Shown here: positions 41,393 through 44,339 of the stretch, piece after piece | How positions within the stretch are numbered: position 1 is the stretch's first letter | How the letters are laid out: every line of letters starts with the position of its first letter | Assembly (NCBI GenBank): GCA_022843165.1 | Contig: JALHOD010000025.1 | Location: forward strand, 1-44,339 | Length of the DNA: 44,339 nt | Reading direction: 5' to 3' | From: Pseudorhodoplanes sp. | Lineage (GTDB): Bacteria; Pseudomonadota; Alphaproteobacteria; Rhizobiales; Xanthobacteraceae | Made by a program: the position numbers and the translations under genes | Notes under the pieces: generated by a model | Database searches by the model: none | Seen by the model: only the letters and a program-made list of their open reading frames with translations | What the model was told of the DNA's origin: nothing

Positions 41393-42657
41393 CCGCCCGC
41401 CGCCTCGATCACATCCTCGAAATTGCGCAGGCCCGGACGCGGCGCATTGACCAGCACCGCCATGTTGCCGGGCGCATGCTGGTTCTTCCACATCTTCTGA
41501 TGAGCGAGCGGGATCTGCTCCCAGGCGAAAACCTCGCTCATGCAGGGATCGATGCGGCGGTCGAGCACGAACTGGTTGGCGGCGCTCGCTTGCTTGAGAT
41601 GCGCAAAGTGCGAGCCCTGGATGCGCTTCTGCCGCATCCAGACATAGCGCGCGTCGAAGGTGATGTTGAATCCCGAAGTGCCGGCGCAGAACACCACCAT
41701 GCCGCCGCGCTTCACCACGAGGCACGACACCGGAAAGGTCGCCTCGCCGGGATGCTCGAACACGATATCGACGTCCCGCTTGCCGGTGATGTCCCAGATC
41801 GCCTTGCCGAACTTGCGGGCTTCTTTCACCCAGTCATTGTATTCGGGCGTGTTCACCGTGGGCATCTGGCCCCAGCAATTGAAGTCCTTGCGATTGATGA
41901 CGCCCTTGGCGCCGAGACCCATCACGTAATCGCGCTTGCTCTCGTCCGAAATGATACCGATGGCGTTTGCGCCGGAGGCAGCCGCAAGCTGCACGCCGAA
42001 CACGCCAAGCCCGCCGGACGCGCCCCAGACCAGCACATAATCGCCCGGCTTCAGGGTATGCGGCGCGTGTCCGAACAGCATGCGATAGGCGGTGGCCAGC
42101 GTCAGCGTGTAGCAGGCCGCTTCTTCCCAGGTGAGGTGCCTGGGCTTCTGCATCAATTGCCGCGACTGCACGCGGCAGAATTGCGCGAACGAGCCGTCCG
42201 GCGTCTCGTAGCCCCAGATGCGCTGCGAGGGCGAGAACATCGGGTCGCCGCCATTGCATTCCTCATCGTCGCCGTCGTCCTGGTTGCAATGCACGATGAC
42301 TTCGTCGCCGACCTTCCAGCGCTTCACCTTGGCGCCGACCGCCCAGACGATGCCGGACGCATCCGAACCCGCAATGTGATAGGGGTTCTTGTGCACATCG
42401 AGTGGCGAGATCGGCTGACCGAGCCCGGCCCAGATGCCGTTATAGTTGACGCCCGCCGCCATCACGAACACCAGCACCTCGTCCTCGCCGATCGGCCAGG
42501 TCGGTACCACCTCGATCTGCATCGAGGATTCGGGCGGTCCGTGGCGTTCCTTGCGGATCGCCCAGGCCTGCATCTGCTCGGGAATATGACCAAGCGGCGG
42601 GATTTCGCCCACCGTATAGAGTGATTTCAGTGCCTTGAGTTTGGGTACGGCGGACAT
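41389..42657 (-). CDS. ccr: Crotonyl-CoA carboxylase/reductase
   Basis: A 422-residue medium-chain dehydrogenase/reductase. It shows MQIEVVPTWPIGEDEVLVFV, AAGVNYNGIWAGLGQPISPL, the long AGSDASGIVWAVGAKVKRW segment, HCNQDDGDDEECNGGDPM (an insertion specific to Ccr), NADPH site VLVWGASGGLGVFG, and RYVWMRQKRIQGSHFAHL. It reductively carboxylates crotonyl-CoA to ethylmalonyl-CoA, the defining step of the ethylmalonyl-CoA pathway for acetyl-CoA assimilation. The ATG at 42657 (MSAVPKLKALKSLY) gives the family N terminus. It diverges from glsB-ecm, whose mutase acts in the same pathway. Confidence 0.96.
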   Translation of the reverse strand: MSAVPKLKALKSLYTVGEIPPLGHIPEQMQAWAIRKERHGPPESSMQIEVVPTWPIGEDEVLVFVMAAGVNYNGIWAGLGQPISPLDVHKNPYHIAGSDASGIVWAVGAKVKRWKVGDEVIVHCNQDDGDDEECNGGDPMFSPSQRIWGYETPDGSFAQFCRVQSRQLMQKPRHLTWEEAACYTLTLATAYRMLFGHAPHTLKPGDYVLVWGASGGLGVFGVQLAAASGANAIGIISDESKRDYVMGLGAKGVINRKDFNCWGQMPTVNTPEYNDWVKEARKFGKAIWDITGKRDVDIVFEHPGEATFPVSCLVVKRGGMVVFCAGTSGFNITFDARYVWMRQKRIQGSHFAHLKQASAANQFVLDRRIDPCMSEVFAWEQIPLAHQKMWKNQHAPGNMAVLVNAPRPGLRNFEDVIEAAGG

Positions 42658-42705
42658 GTCCGTTCTCCGGCTTGGGACGGCATTGCACCAAGTCTGCCGC
42701 AGAAT

Positions 42706-42729
42706 ATGTTGCATCGCAACGGGCAACAT
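42706..42729. promoter_or_regulatory. Nested palindromes GTTGC-ATC-GCAAC and ATGTTGC-N10-GCAACAT upstream of ccr
   Basis: GTTGCATCGCAAC (42708-42720) is a perfect 5-bp inverted repeat around ATC. ATGTTGC (42706-42712) also pairs with GCAACAT (42723-42729). The sites lie 50-70 bases before the ccr ATG. The TGC-N3-GCA core is like sites I recall for PhaR-type regulators; this is unverified. Confidence 0.5.
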
Positions 42730-42769
42730 GAATACGCCATCTCATTACCTTGGCGAATACCGGGCGGCG

Positions 42770-42798
42770 CTGACTTGTGCGATCAAATAGGATATGGT
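42770..42798 (+). promoter_or_regulatory. Predicted promoter of glsB-ecm
   Basis: CTGACT (42770-42775), a 17-bp spacer, TATGGT (42793-42798). Both hexamers match four of six consensus bases. The predicted start near 42805 overlaps the palindrome at 42805-42817. Confidence 0.4.
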
Positions 42799-42804
42799 TC
42801 CCGC

Positions 42805-42817
42805 GCTGCAATGCAAC
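42805..42817. promoter_or_regulatory. TGC-AAT-GCA element at the predicted glsB start site
   Basis: GCTGCAATGCAAC: CTGC, three bases, GCAA. It shares the TTGC/GCAA half-site with the palindrome near ccr and lies where a repressor would block initiation of glsB-ecm. Confidence 0.4.
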
Positions 42818-42871
42818 AAGCCGCGGGGGCGAGGCTTTAGCGTGCTCCCGCATCATGGGGAGGAGGACGTT

Positions 42872-43123
42872 ATGGGGATCGAAAGTCTGATCGTTTGGCT
42901 GATCGTGGGTGGCGTGGCCGGCTGGCTCGCCGGTCTCATCGTCAAGGGCTACGGCTTCGGCATCATCGGCAACATCGTCGTCGGCATTGTCGGCGCCTTC
43001 ATCGCCGGCTGGCTGCTGCCGCGTCTGGGCATCGCGATCGGCGGCGGCATCATCGCGGCCATCATCAACGCCGTGATCGGCGCTGTCATCCTTCTGGTGA
43101 TTATCGGATTGATCAAACGCTGA
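42872..43123 (+). CDS. GlsB/YeaQ/YmgE-family small membrane protein
   Basis: An 83-residue, Gly-rich protein with three membrane helices. The transglycosylase-associated/GlsB pattern is GVAGWLAGLIVKGYGFGIIG, NIVVGIVGAFIAGWLLP and GGGIIAAIINAVIGAVILL. The family is linked to envelope or acid stress; a mechanism is unknown. A strong AGGAGG precedes the ATG at 42872. It is followed 25 bases later by ecm on the same strand, so it probably shares that transcript. Confidence 0.92.
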   Translation: MGIESLIVWLIVGGVAGWLAGLIVKGYGFGIIGNIVVGIVGAFIAGWLLPRLGIAIGGGIIAAIINAVIGAVILLVIIGLIKR

Positions 43124-43148
43124 TTGCATCTGGTCTGGGTCGGAGTGA

Positions 43149-44339
43149 ATGGTCGACAAGCCGAAACGCGACAAACCCTGGATTTTCCGCACCTATGCCG
43201 GTCACTCGACGGCTGAAAAGTCGAACGCGCTGTACCGTCAGAATCTGCTGAAAGGCCAGACCGGCCTGTCGATCGCCTTCGACCTGCCGACCCAGACCGG
43301 CTACGATTCCGATCATCCGCTCGCGGCCGGCGAGGTCGGCAAGGTCGGGGTGCCGGTCTCGCATATCGGCGACATGCGCGCGCTGCTCAAGGATATTCCG
43401 CTCGACGCTATGAACACGTCGATGACGATCAACGCGACGGCGGCGTGGCTGCTGTCGCTCTACATCGCCACCGCCGACGAGCAGAATGTTGCGCGCAACC
43501 TGCTCCAGGGCACCACCCAGAACGACATCATCAAGGAATATCTCTCGCGCGGAACCTATGTGTTTCCGCCCGCGCCCTCCATGCGGCTGATCAAGGACGT
43601 GATCCTGTTCACGACCACCGAGATGCCGAAATGGAATCCGATGAATGTCTGCTCCTATCATCTGCAGGAAGCCGGCGCGACGCCGGTGCAGGAGCTGAGT
43701 TATGCGCTCGCCACCGCCATCGCGGTGCTCGACACGGTGAAGGCGTCGGGCGAGGTGCAGGGCGAAGCGTTCGGCGACGTGGTCGGACGAATCTCGTTTT
43801 TCGTGAACGCGGGACTGCGCATCATCACCGAAATCTGCAAGATGCGCGCCTTCTGCGAATTGTGGGACGAGATCACCGCCACCCGCTACGGCATCAACGA
43901 TCCCAAACAGCGCCTGTTCCGCTACGGCGTGCAGGTGAACTCGCTCGGCCTGACCGAGCAGCAGCCGGAAAACAACGTCTATCGCATCCTGCTGGAAATG
44001 CTGGCGGTCACGCTGTCGAAAAAGGCGCGCGCCCGCGCGGTGCAGTTACCGGCCTGGAACGAGGCGCTCGGCCTGCCGCGGCCGTTCGACCAGCAATGGT
44101 CTTTGCGCGCACAACAAATCCTCGCCTATGAGACCGACCTGCTCGAATACGGCGACATCTTCGACGGTTCGATCGAGATGCAGAAAAAGGTCGATCAGCT
44201 CAAGCGCGAGGCAAAAGACGAACTGGCGCGCATCGACAAGCTGGGCGGCGCAGTCGCCGCCGTCGAGATGGGCTACATGAAACAGCAGCTGGTGGAGAGC
44301 AACACCCGGCGGCTGGAATCGATCGAAAGCGGCGACAGC
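43149..44339 (+). CDS. ecm: Ethylmalonyl-CoA mutase (MeaA/Ecm type), 3' end outside the window
   Basis: 397 codons of an adenosylcobalamin-dependent acyl-CoA mutase, open to the end of the window. N-terminal barrel motifs are PWIFRTYAGHSTAEKSNALY, GLSIAFDLPTQTGYDSDHPL, the substrate segment MNTSMTINATAAWLLSLY, GTTQNDIIKEYLSRGTYVFP and NVCSYHLQEAGATPVQELSY. The LPTQTGYDSDHPLAAGEVGK variant and the ccr neighbour favour ethylmalonyl-CoA mutase over methylmalonyl-CoA mutase. The C-terminal B12-binding domain lies beyond the window. The ATG at 43149 has GGAG upstream. The product is methylsuccinyl-CoA. Confidence 0.94.
   Translation, partial: MVDKPKRDKPWIFRTYAGHSTAEKSNALYRQNLLKGQTGLSIAFDLPTQTGYDSDHPLAAGEVGKVGVPVSHIGDMRALLKDIPLDAMNTSMTINATAAWLLSLYIATADEQNVARNLLQGTTQNDIIKEYLSRGTYVFPPAPSMRLIKDVILFTTTEMPKWNPMNVCSYHLQEAGATPVQELSYALATAIAVLDTVKASGEVQGEAFGDVVGRISFFVNAGLRIITEICKMRAFCELWDEITATRYGINDPKQRLFRYGVQVNSLGLTEQQPENNVYRILLEMLAVTLSKKARARAVQLPAWNEALGLPRPFDQQWSLRAQQILAYETDLLEYGDIFDGSIEMQKKVDQLKREAKDELARIDKLGGAVAAVEMGYMKQQLVESNTRRLESIESGDS

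Noticed and set aside
41125-42624. A 499-codon open frame opposite ccr
   Set aside because: Antisense shadow of ccr; the ccr frame has clear family motifs.
1-44339. CRISPR arrays, transposases, prophage genes
   Set aside because: No regularly spaced repeats, cas genes, transposase motifs or phage structural genes were seen.

Overview
The window is a GC-rich, gene-dense piece of an alphaproteobacterial chromosome. The gene content and order point to the order Hyphomicrobiales (Rhizobiales), near the Bradyrhizobium/Xanthobacteraceae group. Supporting signs are the metX-metW pair divergent from chorismate mutase-hisC-tyrC, the argH-lptM-lysA-TIGR02302 string, the ethylmalonyl-CoA pathway genes ccr and ecm, a DUF3551-like secreted protein, and intergenic palindromes of a type I recall from rhizobial genomes. 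The genus assignment is inference. I see no phage, insertion sequence, CRISPR array or plasmid gene.

Layout. 1-3954 (minus strand): tRNA-Arg(ACG), then a likely operon of a TVP38/TMEM64 membrane protein, a mercuric-reductase-like flavoprotein and a sensor histidine kinase. 4112-8724 (plus): rpmH, rnpA, yidC, engB, a DUF423 protein and argB. 8725-9423 is the only long gene-free stretch. It holds rhizobial-type palindromes and an unusual run of about a dozen perfect hairpins that I cannot assign to a known RNA. It is followed by a small cysteine-rich secreted protein and a TIGR02594-type cell-wall hydrolase. 10835-15820: metX-metW diverge from chorismate mutase-hisC-tyrC (methionine and aromatic amino-acid synthesis). 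15817-21480: a methyltransferase with a probable 5' frameshift, a DUF2125 protein, a gamma-glutamylcyclotransferase, then ftsE-ftsX-ydcF-plsC. 21679-29361: a zinc-ribbon membrane protein and a response regulator, the argH-lptM-lysA-TIGR02302 operon, and a TlpA-like thioredoxin.

29389-36486: two small proteins (one of the YjfB motility family) behind CtrA-like boxes; hbd and etfBA; a membrane/tetrapyrrole group (tspO, HIG1, pduO, rhomboid); a metC-like lyase; and a host-attachment-family protein. 36568-44339: a long acyl-CoA dehydrogenase diverging from a chemoreceptor, a YihY protein, then ccr diverging from glsB-ecm. The ecm gene runs off the window.

Functional themes are amino-acid synthesis (Arg, Met, Phe/Tyr/His, Lys), envelope biogenesis (yidC, ftsEX, lptM, plsC), and short-chain acyl-CoA metabolism (hbd, etf, acyl-CoA dehydrogenase, ccr, ecm). 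PduO could supply the adenosylcobalamin that Ecm needs. The features most worth a second look are the hairpin array at 8903-9324, the shared palindromes between ccr and glsB-ecm, the rare-codon patch in yidC, and the frameshifted methyltransferase. No database search was run; all family names come from recognising motifs.
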